Positions 36,268-46,268 of a stretch of 64,000 nt of DNA are shown here, piece by piece. This DNA comes from Opeltia flavorubescens (lineage: Eukaryota > Ascomycota > Lecanoromycetes > Teloschistales > Teloschistaceae), in assembly GCA_000442125.1 (NCBI GenBank), contig KE546975.1, positions 434,001-498,000 of the forward strand, read 5' to 3'. The notes beneath the pieces were generated by a model. The model was given only the letters and a program-made list of their open reading frames with translations, had not been told where the DNA came from and ran no database searches. The translations under genes were made by a program, and so were the position numbers. The stretch's first letter is position 1, and every line of letters begins with the position of its first letter.

Positions 36268-37548
36268 ATGGAGTGTGTGCCTGTAAGGCTTGATCTTTTC
36301 GAGGTTCGGTTGCCAGACGTCGAGCAAATGAGTCGCGAGGGATCAACGACTAAAGCGGGATTGGCGGATCGGCAAAGGAATGACAGGCGAGACAGGAAGG
36401 ATGCGGCACGCTCAGGATTTACATGACGGACATGAGAAATGAATAAAGGAACGAAAAAGGTCAAATGCGGCTGACTCGACCTTTCTCGAACAATGACTAC
36501 CGTTGCTGTGGCTTAGCAGCTGTACGAGCGACGGATGTGACATGGTACCAGAATAAGCGAGATCGTGTGGAAGTCAAGCCATAATAATCTACCTACCCAC
36601 TCGATACTCTTAAAAATACGTTTCCCCACGCGAGGAAAGTTAACCGGGATTCCCGTTGTCGCCCTTCTAACACGCGAGAAACGTGTTCACCTTCCTCCAC
36701 GAAGGAACCAGGCAACCTCTCGATAAGAACCCTTCCAATCCATATGCGCGTAACAAGGTAGCTTGCTTTCACCATCACCTCAGCCTCTTGGCTCAGCTGG
36801 TGAGAAATGCATTGGTGGGAAAAATCAGGTCCATTTCCATCGTTGCAAGTTGTTATCGAATGCCCAATATAGGCCCTCCTCAAATTTGATGCCTACCAAA
36901 ACCAACAAACCCTGCCCTTCCCTCTTGGAAATGCAATCCATACACAGTCTCCTCTCCTCCCAAAGTTGCCTTTCCCGAACAATTCACGCCACCCTGCAAA
37001 AAGGCCCCTCTCTTCCGAAACTTACGTCTATCCGCCTTCTTGAGACCCCAGTAGGATTAATCGCCCTAAAAGCCTAACGGAGATAACCTATATTTATTGG
37101 TCTTCCTATACAGACTCGACCTTTTGTCTGACGATGAGGATGATGATAGATCGCAAAGGGGTCGCAAGCTCTCGGCACAGAGTGCTCCTCCTCAAGCGTC
37201 TGAGACATCGATCTATATTCCGTGTTATACTCCACTTGAAACACAAGGACCGTGCGCTACGAAGTGGCGGCGCCGTGGTGTTGTACACGACCAGGATGCA
37301 TAGGGAATCGATTTTGACCGAACTGCTCCATACTGTACGGAGAGCAGGATTTGCTGTGCCTGAGCACACCGACACAGTGTTTCTCCGAACGTCACAATGA
37401 ACGAGCAAGAGTCATGATTGCCATACGGCGAAACGACTCCGAAGCCGAAGGGTCTATATTCCGGCTAGCTTTGCTGCTTCGATGCCGGCGTTGTTCATTC
37501 CAAACTCCTAGAACGTCGGTAATATCTCATAGAATCTTTGAAGGGAGA
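36268..37548. other. Intergenic stretch upstream of the Trk gene
   Basis: About 1.28 kb between two minus-strand genes. It should hold the Trk promoter and the 3' UTR of the methyltransferase gene. Frames of 60-104 codons on both strands (for example 36763-37077, 37106-37408) show no domain and no splice-linked extension. Confidence 0.4.
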
Positions 37549-38901
37549 TCATGGTCTTCGGGCGGTAATGATATGCCTGCAAGCGTTCAATGAGTATCCT
37601 CAACGTCGTGTTGTTGATTATGAAAGGTTGAATGTTCGCAGTCACGTACATGTTATGGTAGATGTGATAGTCTCGTCGATTCATCTCTCTCACAGTCTCT
37701 TCACAGAATCTTTTCACCTGGTCAACCGGCCAGGAAACCGGGGCTCTGGTCAAAGGTCCTAAACTGTATGCTTCGAGGCAATCCATCTCTGCCCATATGG
37801 CCAGGTTCCATCTGGCAAGCGCTCTTTCCTGAGGGTGGCGAGACCAGGTTTGTAGAGGCACACGAATGACCCGTTCCTCAATATCGGTAAATCCTTGCGC
37901 AGCCAGCATGTACGGGGTGGCATGATTGTATGCGATTGGTCGATTGAATATCTCAGTCGCTTGCTTCATAGACGCATACCACCGCCGAATCGTAGCGTTC
38001 TCGGGTAGTGTCCCATCATCGCAGCGCGGCTCGATATCTATTTCAACCTGTTCGAATCGACCAGTCCGCGGCTTTAGATGGCTTGCGTCTCGTCAGCTAC
38101 TCAAGCACGGCAGTTCGGAGAGCAAGGCGGCCAACCGGAAAGTACTACTGTACACTTCATTCCAGTTCGATACGCTACCACAACCTAGCCGAAGGTGGAT
38201 GAGATCGAAAGAGTCTTCTCCAAGGTTCCAGGGACTCTCGTAATCTCGAGGTACCCTAAAGCGGATATTGGGCAAGATTCTAATGTCAATGTTAGCAAAA
38301 TAGGAACAATGTATGGATGAGGACAACATACTGTTCTGGTTGTATGTTCGCAAGGTCCATCCCCCAAATCTGGACCTTTTTGTTAGAATACGTGAACATC
38401 GCGTCGAGTGGATTTCATTTACCTCCGCATCCGGGTATTCTCTGCGTTCCGCTTAGTATCAGCATAGAACTGAATATACAGTGTAAATCAAACTCACGTC
38501 GCCATATCCATGCACCACAATCCTGTGCCGCAGCCTAGATCGAGAACCCGTGGGGGCTCGCCATAGGAAACAAGGGGATACTCGTGGAGTCTTTTCCTGC
38601 GTGCTTCGCGAAAGAGTGCATGCATACAATCCATACGATTTTGCTCTTCCTGAGGCACGGATGTGGCGTCAAGCTTTGGCGCCCTGATCAGAAGAATGAC
38701 ACGTACCTGATCACACGGATACAAGTACATTCCTCGACGATACCCGTGATACTCTCGGCCGTTTTCGACGTGATTGGGGTAATTTGCAAGCATTGTGGTG
38801 ATAGGTCTGCAACAGAACAACAAGACTAACTTTAGCAGAGCTGATTCACAGAAAAATGTCGGAGATCACTAAACTCACCCTCGACTTGCCATATCGTACA
38901 T
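37549..38901 (-). CDS. LaeA-family SAM-dependent methyltransferase
   Basis: Eight minus-strand exons (38879-38901, 38707-38806, 38498-38649, 38423-38441, 38332-38375, 38136-38279, 37650-38081, 37549-37576) give 313 aa. The order of conserved text matches LaeA-like proteins: [27 protein letters not shown] motif [11 protein letters not shown] at 77-86, [56 protein letters not shown], and a C terminus reading HIITARRP. LaeA and its relatives affect secondary metabolism and development in fungi; this protein may be one of the many paralogues rather than LaeA itself. Oddities: a 19-nt microexon, an in-frame 57-bp intron, and one GTTGGC donor. A longer N terminus starting further upstream (ITDWNLLRER) cannot be excluded. 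No biosynthetic cluster lies nearby. Confidence 0.85.
38650..38706 (-). other. In-frame 57-bp intron hidden in the methyltransferase frame
   Basis: Starts GTACGT, ends CTCAG, has a CTTGAC branch-like site, carries no stop and is a multiple of three. Removing it joins YPCDQ to EEQNRMD, the continuous order in LaeA-like proteins. Confidence 0.75.
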
Positions 38902-41163
38902 TCGCTCACGTAAGAGGTTCCAATCGGTGATGATGAGTGAAAGAGGATATGCAAAGGCCGACGATAGAAGGATTCTCTTAGGGGGAAGAAGGAGACGGGA
39001 TCGACAGCGGGAAGTGGTGACCGGGGGTCAAAGATCTTGTGCGACGGTGGGAAAGAAGTCAACGGGCTGAGCAGGAGTTCTATATGTAGAAGTGGGATAT
39101 TGAAGAGCTTAGCAGTGGGATAGGCTGATACTTGGTCAGTCGAGCCAGCAGCCAGTAGCCAAGGGCGTATATGGGGCCAAAGGTAGAGAAGGCTTCTACC
39201 GCGTAGTAGTACCACTGCGCTGTCACCAGACGATAGAGTTTCCTATTTGCGCTGGGGGTTTGGTGGCGGTCTAGTCCGGTCAGATTTTCCCACCTTGGTC
39301 CCAGCAGAGTGGAAGCAATTAAGCAGGGTACCTTTAGCCTTTTCGACTGTGGATAGTGCTGTGGACCCCTGTCACGCCCGATGAATTCCTTGGCTGCTGC
39401 CTTTCAAATTGACTTTGGAAGTTTTCGGCCTCGGTCAGCGTTAGGTCATCGAACCGTCGATGATGAACCCATGGCGCAATGAGCCGGCTTGACTGTGTGT
39501 GCCGCTGTCTGCTTTTAGCAGTGTGGGGTGGCCGTCAAAGAAACTTGGGACGACGTCGATGAGACTAAAAGCGTGCTGTGATCCTTTTGGATCAAAATAC
39601 CGCATAGATCTCACAATGGATTTAAGCGTGGATATCGTAGAAATAAATGTCATTCCAAATGTTCCAAGCCATAAAGTCTCTTTGCTGCTCCCGCGATGGG
39701 AAGTATTGATATCAGGTTGGTGGCAGAATGGCATCGAATCATCGAGATCCCACGGATCTACCCTCCTGCATAAGAGAGTCCCATCAATCATGCCACTAAT
39801 GCCAAACCTGCAGCTTTCGGGAAAGGTGCCCAGCTTCGACGAGGATGTAGCATGCGCTTCCATCAAACTTGACTACGCAGAAGTAGCATTCTCCCCACGG
39901 TACACCCGAGTCGAATCCTCAATTGCCATCTGCAAGGTGCCGGAATGTGAACAGTCTGCTGATCCGGAATCAATGTACACTACTATATCGCTTCGGACAT
40001 GAGCAGGGTCTTGGCCACATGGCCTGTTCCTAATCCCCGCCGTTACTCTGCAGTCGTGTACTGCTAGCGTTAAATTTAAGGGAGGTTTCCTCGAATATTT
40101 TATTGGTCCAGTAGCACTATTCGTATATTCACGATTCAGTAATTCTGGCAGTATGTTCGCTTCGCTTATAACGGATGATACCAGGAGTCCGCAACGTCAG
40201 AATCCCGAGAAGTCGGGGGTAGAGGATCGAATTCAGAAGGTGCATTGGATGAAACCAATATTCTTCCTGCTGTCAGCATGACGTTAACGTCTTCGAGCAT
40301 GGTCGGCGGAAGACGCAACCAAATCTTCGGGTCCCAAGCTGCTGGGTTCCACTACTTTCACCAATATTCGCTAGCTCATCCTGAGCGCCACTCCAGCGAC
40401 CGTTCCCATAGACTGTACAGGTAGGCGGTGATCACCTTACGCGATAGTCATGTTTCCTCGGCCGGTGAAGCCGTTTCGTTTTTAGCGAGGGCGACATTCA
40501 ATGGCTATTACACGACCAGTCCGATAGAGGGTCCTTGATCGACGGATACGGGCTCGACGGGATGCTGTGTGACGACGCGAATGCCGCTCAGACCCGGATC
40601 CATTGAGTAAGACAGATCAGTACCACTCGCAAAACGTGGACATCGTGCCGAGGCAGTTAGCCTCCTGCAACTGTCCTTGGAACGTTATACTTGGTCCACA
40701 AATTGTTGTGGCAGGAGCAACTGCCGAACGTTGCTTGATTATTGGAAGTCGGGACCGCCTGGTGTTACATTATCGTGTTCGGTGGTACAGTGTGTAGGCC
40801 CTGCGTGCTTGAGAAAGTGCCATAGGCAACACATATACTGACAGTCGCATTTCTTACGTCGTGAATGTCTGAACATTAGAGACTGCTTTAATCAAAGTGC
40901 CAGAGGAGCCATTATTGTAGGTTCATGGACCCAATCCATAAGCACTGTAGCTGTGCATGCCAGGTAAAATGAGATCGTCCTGCGAACGGTAGCGAGAACC
41001 TGGTAGATGGAACATGCAGTGAAACATCGGGAGGTAGCTTTGATAGGTATAAAGTGGCTTCTATCTTACTTGCATGTGCAACATCATCACAGGACATCCA
41101 CTAGATTGCGCCGAGTCTCCGTCTCTATGTTATAAACATCTCAAACATCATCTAAACACTTTG
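38902..41163. other. 2.3-kb intergenic region with one ambiguous hypothetical frame
   Basis: This divergent region between the methyltransferase (-) and WDR89-like (+) genes is the largest gene-poor stretch. Two overlapping frames compete at 39441-40002: 167 codons on the plus strand and 141 on the minus strand. Neither matches a family I know, and neither gains from splicing. The rest has only short frames. An in-frame upstream ATG at 41074 could extend the WD40 gene by 30 codons. Confidence 0.35.
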
Positions 41164-42493
41164 ATGAAATCTGCCTATCCGGTGGCTGCATCTGCTCCAC
41201 TACCATCTAACACGTATATCTACAAAATCATACCATCTCATGGAGACACTAAGCTAATATCAATATCGTCGGATGATTCATTACGTTCAATAGATGCGTC
41301 CACACTATGTTTCGACTCGAAAGGCATCGTAAACCATGTCCACACAGGCGTCACTGATCTGAAGGCATTTGGAGAGCACGGTGCTCTGACGGCTGGTAAA
41401 GATTGCAAAGTAAAATACACTGATCTTCGAACGGAGAAACTGATCTTTGAGTTATCAAAAGGTTCGTGAGCTATACTGAAACCAACATCACACAAACCGA
41501 TGAACTGTTGAACAATTATAGGAACCGATTCTCCATTCCTGTCTCTTGCCTTTTCGGACAATCTCATCGCTGCAGGGACAGAACTGACCAACCATGAAGC
41601 ATCTATAATCATATGGTTTGTTTGATTTCTCTTGAGAAGCAATCAATGATTGCATACGGTACAAGTCTGTCTGACTACATACTTAGGGATTGCAGAGCTA
41701 CAAAATGCCACCTACTGGAATTTGTCGAAAGTCACAGCGACGATATCACCAATCTTTCTTTCGATCCTTCCCGTCATCCTTTTCTTCTTTCTGGAAGTAT
41801 GGATGGACTTGTCAATTATTACGATACTTCCATTGCGGACGAAGACGACGCGCTGATCCAGGTCTTCAACCATGGTTCATCAATCGCTCACGCCAATTTC
41901 TTGTCGGATGATGAGGTCTTTGCAATAAGCCATGACGAGATCTTCTCCATTTACGATACGAAAGGTCACCTGCCTGGTGTTGGACATGGTTTGCCTTGCG
42001 CTTTTGGCGATCTGCGACCACAGCTCGGCTGCGAGTATGTCGTCAATCTCGCCAGCCCTGGGTCAAGTAAACCCGTCATTGGAGTTGGGTCACACAGGTT
42101 CACTATCTCGTCAGTTTTAGTCAGAATGAGACTTACTGTGGAGTAGCACTCGCCATCTGGACATTGTGCCTTTACGACGCCAACCGAGATGGACGCTGGA
42201 CAGATCCAATAACATCCGGCTCCCTGGTGCTCATGGAGAAGATATAGTTCGGTCATTGTATTTAAATGGCGATGTGAGCTCCTTGAACCTTATTTCCTTG
42301 GTCAATTATCCTCACAACATGACAGGGCAGCACTATATATACCGCCGGCGAGGATGGGTTGATTAAAGCGTGGCGAGCCCCTGAAGAGGACGACAGCAAT
42401 GCACTAATCGACGGTCCAGTCGGTCACAACAAGAAGCGGAAAAAACATAACGGCCTCGAGAAGGACGAGCGAGCGAGATTTAAGCCGTACTGA
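41164..42493 (+). CDS. WD40-repeat protein, WDR89-like
   Basis: Exons 41164-41461, 41522-41615, 41687-42097, 42147-42273 and 42326-42493 give 365 aa. WD-type beta-propeller blades are visible: ISSDDSLRSIDAST, LIAAGTELTNHEASIIIWDCRA, HSDDITNLSFDPSRHPFLLSG followed by MDGLVNYYD, and TIYTAGEDGLIKAWR. The length (human WDR89 is about 390 aa) and the HGEDIVRSLYLN stretch before the last blade fit WDR89. The C terminus is Lys-rich (KKRKKH), possibly nuclear. WD40 proteins act as scaffolds; no specific function is established for this family in fungi. I prefer the ATG at 41164, next to the first propeller strand, over 41074. All four introns rejoin blades in frame. Confidence 0.82.
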
Positions 42494-43210
42494 TATCGCC
42501 AGGAAGCAAGTCATCATCTCAAAAGCGAGTTTACTCGAATGCAAAGGTTTCATGGCTCTGCGATCTTTCAACAAAAGCCAGAACGAATCTGCTTACCCTA
42601 TTTACCTACTGGGGCGCGGCCGAGTCGGGCCTCAGTCTCGCTATGTCACACCCAAAATGAGGCTTGAGTCAGGAGCCCTCCGTTGTGAGATGGGTCATAC
42701 TTTGCCACACTACCACTGGTGAAGTATTCGCACAAGCATGATTCTGATATTATGGAGGTGTTATGAGGCTTGATGGAAGCTCTTGAAGTAGCCAGATTGC
42801 TCATCAAATCAACCCATGCAGAGACTGTAGGAATCGAGGTCTTAGGTCCCCAATCGCATATCTGATCTGACGAAACGAAAGGAGAATCATTCAGTAGATT
42901 AGCAATAATAGCCTAGCGATCGATCTCAGGTAAGTAGATCTCATCATCAAATCGATGGCTCTCATGAAATAATTCTTTTTCACAATTAGTGGAAGGATTT
43001 CTTTGCGAAGAACATCTAATGAAGCGAAGTGAGGTCACAACTCAGAGATGTGTGGAGGGTGTCAAGTCCCCTATGCTCGATCGACCAAGGGTGCTAGGAT
43101 TCGAGAATTCAGAGAGACACGACTACCGTGGCAGTGTCGACGTTAAAGACGGAATATCTTCGTGCTCACGCCTATCAACACTCTTACAGGATAATCCTCA
43201 AACGAGATTC
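42494..43210. other. Convergent 3' flanks of WDR89-like and oxygenase genes
   Basis: About 720 bp between facing stop codons. The 83-codon frame at 42989-43240 (+) runs into the oxygenase 3' end and has no domain. No gene is supported. Confidence 0.4.
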
Positions 43211-44505
43211 CTACCCGTAGACACCAATCCTCTCGGCTAATGACTTCCACTCATTTGTTCCTTCTACAGCCCCCCCTTCCATTACCGCCGCTTCGTCTCT
43301 CATCGTCGTATCACTCTTCGTGTCTCTCTGCTCCTCCCTTACCTTTCTTAGAATTTCCGGATACCACCTCTCGGCCACGTCCGGATGACTTCTCACTCGG
43401 TTCACTAGAGTCGCTTCTCCTAAATGCCCCCACTTTCCCTTCGTAAAGGTAAATTCGACATCATCCCTTTTATCTACACCCCTTTGCCTCAATATCTCCT
43501 CTCTCATGGCCATGATCTCCCCCGGGATGTCCACGTGTTCGAAGGTTGCATCGTAGCTCACGCCCTGGAAGAAGGGGATACTGAAACGAGGCCCCTCGCC
43601 AGAATCTGGAGATAGAACGCGATGCGTAGTGCTGGCGCAGACGCCGTGGGTGAGAGCTTCCAAACCTTGGCCGATCGCGACGACAAGGGTATTAGGAATC
43701 GGACGACAATCAATCCATTCACCCGAGAGATTCTGAGCTTGGAGGCCGCGGTGATGGGAGGCTTGCAGGAGGTATGTCGTTAGCATGGAATCTTTGTGAG
43801 GACCCACACCTTGCTGAGACTGCTGGTCATTGGGAATGGATGAAACATCTGGATATTTGATAATCTTAACTTTGTGCTGTTGGTCTTCGTCGAAAAACCG
43901 GTCGAAGGCCGTTGCGGGGAGGTGCAGAGCTTCAGCTATAAGCGAGGTGAAAGTGGTCGAGAGGGTGGCCATCTGGCGGATATAAGTTTCGAAAGTCGGA
44001 CGAAACGTAGGCAAGAATTCTGGGTCGGGCCACTGGTTTGGCGACAACAGATTGTAGTATATGGGATCGGATGGCTTTGGCGGCGGATGCGAAGTCGATA
44101 AGTCGATTTGTTCGCGCCTGATCAAATGTTTGAGCCCTAATTTCCAATCATACCTCATGAGATGGAACTCGCCAGTCAGTTTTGAATGCTGTTATTTCAT
44201 TGCCGAGTTTGTTGTAACCTTGAGTCAATGAGCCTTGATGTCACACATATATCTAAGGTCGTCATACCTAGGAAACTCGGGGCATTCTTCATCTGAACCT
44301 CCAATTTCTTTTCCTGGGGTAGATCGAAAAATGCTTTTCCTTGAGTGATAACATCCTCAATCAATGCATCACTAATGCCGATATTCTTAATGTAGAGGAA
44401 TCCGACCTGGAGCAGGGCTTGACGCAGAGACTCCAAGAACGATGATTTCGTATCGGGATTTTGCGCAAGTGAAAGATCTAGGATGGGAATAGAGCTGAAA
44501 GACAT
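43211..44505 (-). CDS. 2-oxoglutarate-Fe(II) dioxygenase, isopenicillin-N-synthase-like
   Basis: Minus-strand exons 44268-44505, 44173-44218 and 43211-44117 give 396 aa. The N-terminal DIOX_N-type region starts IPILDLSLA and includes GFLYIKNIGIS and KAFFDLPQEKK. The double-stranded beta-helix has the iron ligands His about 202 and Asp about 204 in GPHKDS and His about 260 in THRVLSP, with the 2OG-binding Arg about 272 in PRFSIPFF. It oxidises a small molecule using 2OG and oxygen; the substrate is unknown. No secondary-metabolism genes adjoin it, so a general metabolic role is as likely. The second intron only keeps frame and restores TDWREQIDL if read as a GC-AG intron (GCGAGT..GATCAG, 44118-44172); the GT donors available are in the wrong phase. 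Confidence 0.85.
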
Positions 44506-44859
44506 TATGGGTTCACACTGCGACTCCTTTGAATGTGGCCGTATTTGGAGGTTTGTTTTTGACTCCTCATTCTCTCGGTTGGAAAAGGTACCTTTTTCGC
44601 GATTGCGTGATGTGGGGCACCTCCAATTAATTTAGCAATGCTTTCTTGTAGCCAAAAATCAGTCTTCAATTTGGGACGGTATTTGAAGGTCGGTCAACAT
44701 CAGCAGCGCTTATTCAAGGTTTCAGTGGATCGCTTTTATGAGTTTGTAAATCCCATCCTCACATTCCGTACGCACAAGCCTTTGATCGATCGCGGGACGC
44801 CGCAAGCTTCGTCGGTTACCGTTCGCTGGATTACCTCAAAGGCTTTAGAGGGTTTGAAG
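44506..44859. promoter_or_regulatory. Promoter of the oxygenase gene and 3' flank of VPS28
   Basis: 354 bp between two minus-strand genes. The 91-codon frame at 44638-44913 (+) overlaps the VPS28 end antisense and is not supported. No motif recognised. Confidence 0.35.
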
Positions 44860-45721
44860 CTAATTCAAAGTTGCCTTGAAGCCGGCATAAGCGCCTTCCA
44901 TGTCAAAAGCTAGTTGTCGAGCCTCCTCGTCCCCTAGCTCTTCCGTTGCTTTCATCCCGTTTAGTCGTATAAGCCAGCTGATGATTTTGCCTCGATCATC
45001 AAAGTCGGCTGTGGTCACATGGTTGACCGATTGAATGACTTCCGAAAGAAGAGGGTGAAGACTGTCTTTGGAAAGCATATTGAGTCTGAGGGCGTCAAGG
45101 AATGTGATAAAATTTTCCGTGGCTAGTAATATTTGCGAGCCTGTTGCTGATGGTCGTGATTGAGCTGCGTTGCCTGATGTCCCGGCGTTGGAGGCAGAAG
45201 GTTCAATGATCGTTGCTGGGAGGTTGACTCGCAAACGCTCCGTAGCTCTCGGGCATTCAATCTACTATAGCAGATCAGCGGACCATACTGATTTCCTTTG
45301 ACTTCGTAGGCGAGGCTGGTTGGAAATACCTACCTCCCATCTGCTCTTAAATGTTTCCAGATCGACGAATTCTCTAGAGACTGATTCATCCCTCAGAATT
45401 GATTTATACTGATTTAGGAGCCGACTGCAAAGCTCTGTATACTGGGTTTCCGGGATTGAGTCCCTTATGTATGCCTTTTCAAGCCCATCGAGAGTGATAA
45501 TGATGCTATAGACTTCGGCGAGAGAGTCGTACAAGTCTCGTGCGGCAGCAGTTGTGGAAAGTTTGACTTCCTGTAAAAACGTGGTTCAGAGAACATTGTG
45601 ATTGTAGCGGATGAGCAGTCATGCAAACCTCGTCCAAATTAATCGTCGCTGTTAGCGTTGGGTTTGGTATGTAGCTATATGGTGTGGGGGCATAAGAAAG
45701 CTGTCTCGGAGAAGCTGTCAT
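44860..45721 (-). CDS. VPS28: Vps28, ESCRT-I subunit
   Basis: Minus-strand exons 45629-45721, 45334-45570 and 44860-45261 give 243 aa. After a Pro/Tyr-rich N terminus the ESCRT-I core helices contain YDSLAEVYSIIITLDGLEKAYI and FVDLETFKSRWEIECPRATERL. The C-terminal four-helix domain has ATENFITFLDALRLN, HPLLSEVIQSVN, GRGKIISWLIRLNGM and DEEARQLAFDMEGAYAGF, which recruits ESCRT-II (Vps36). It sorts ubiquitinated cargo into multivesicular bodies. Length matches yeast and animal Vps28 (about 220-240 aa). Intron 2 ends TAGTAG, using the second AG; splicing at the first would put an in-frame stop at once. Confidence 0.93.
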
Positions 45722-46268
45722 GTTGTTTCTCTCCACTGATAACGTCGCAACGTAAGTACATGAGCTGAGACGCGCACAAGATTTGGTCGTTACCGTATCA
45801 GCATTGACCATATAGTTGCCGGTTGGTTAATAGAAGTATCTTGCTTTTGGGGCATGCAAATAATGGTTACGTGCGGAGGGATTTTTTGTAATCCTCTATA
45901 AATCAGACCGCTGTATCACAGAGCTTGGCATTCAGGGGTCACCCCGTCACGAGTATGATTTGGAAGAAAGACAAGCTTATTAATTCCACAACATCATTTT
46001 GGATATTTTCAGAAGGTTAGAGAACGGACATGTGCTGTAAAGTTGCGTACCACCTGGCTCTGTTTAATTCTAGATCAGATTATTACAAGTTAGTAAAATG
46101 ACTTTCTATGGTTGCATCTCATCTAAGAAAAACTTGGCTGTAAGAAGTATATATCTATCAGATCTAGTGATCAGCCTGTATTTAGTATTTTGATTGCTGT
46201 GTTTTTTACACATTAGATAGGCAGAATGACAAGTCTGATTCAACACATTCAGCGTGTGCTTAGATAGC
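45722..46268. other. AT-rich intergenic stretch upstream of VPS28
   Basis: About 550 bp, visibly richer in A/T than its surroundings from about 45900. It holds the VPS28 promoter and the 3' flank of the Rok1 gene. No frames of note. Confidence 0.4.

Noticed and set aside
37549-44505. A secondary-metabolite cluster around the LaeA-like and 2OG oxygenase genes
   Set aside because: There is no polyketide synthase, peptide synthetase, terpene cyclase or cluster regulator; the gene between them is a WD40 protein.
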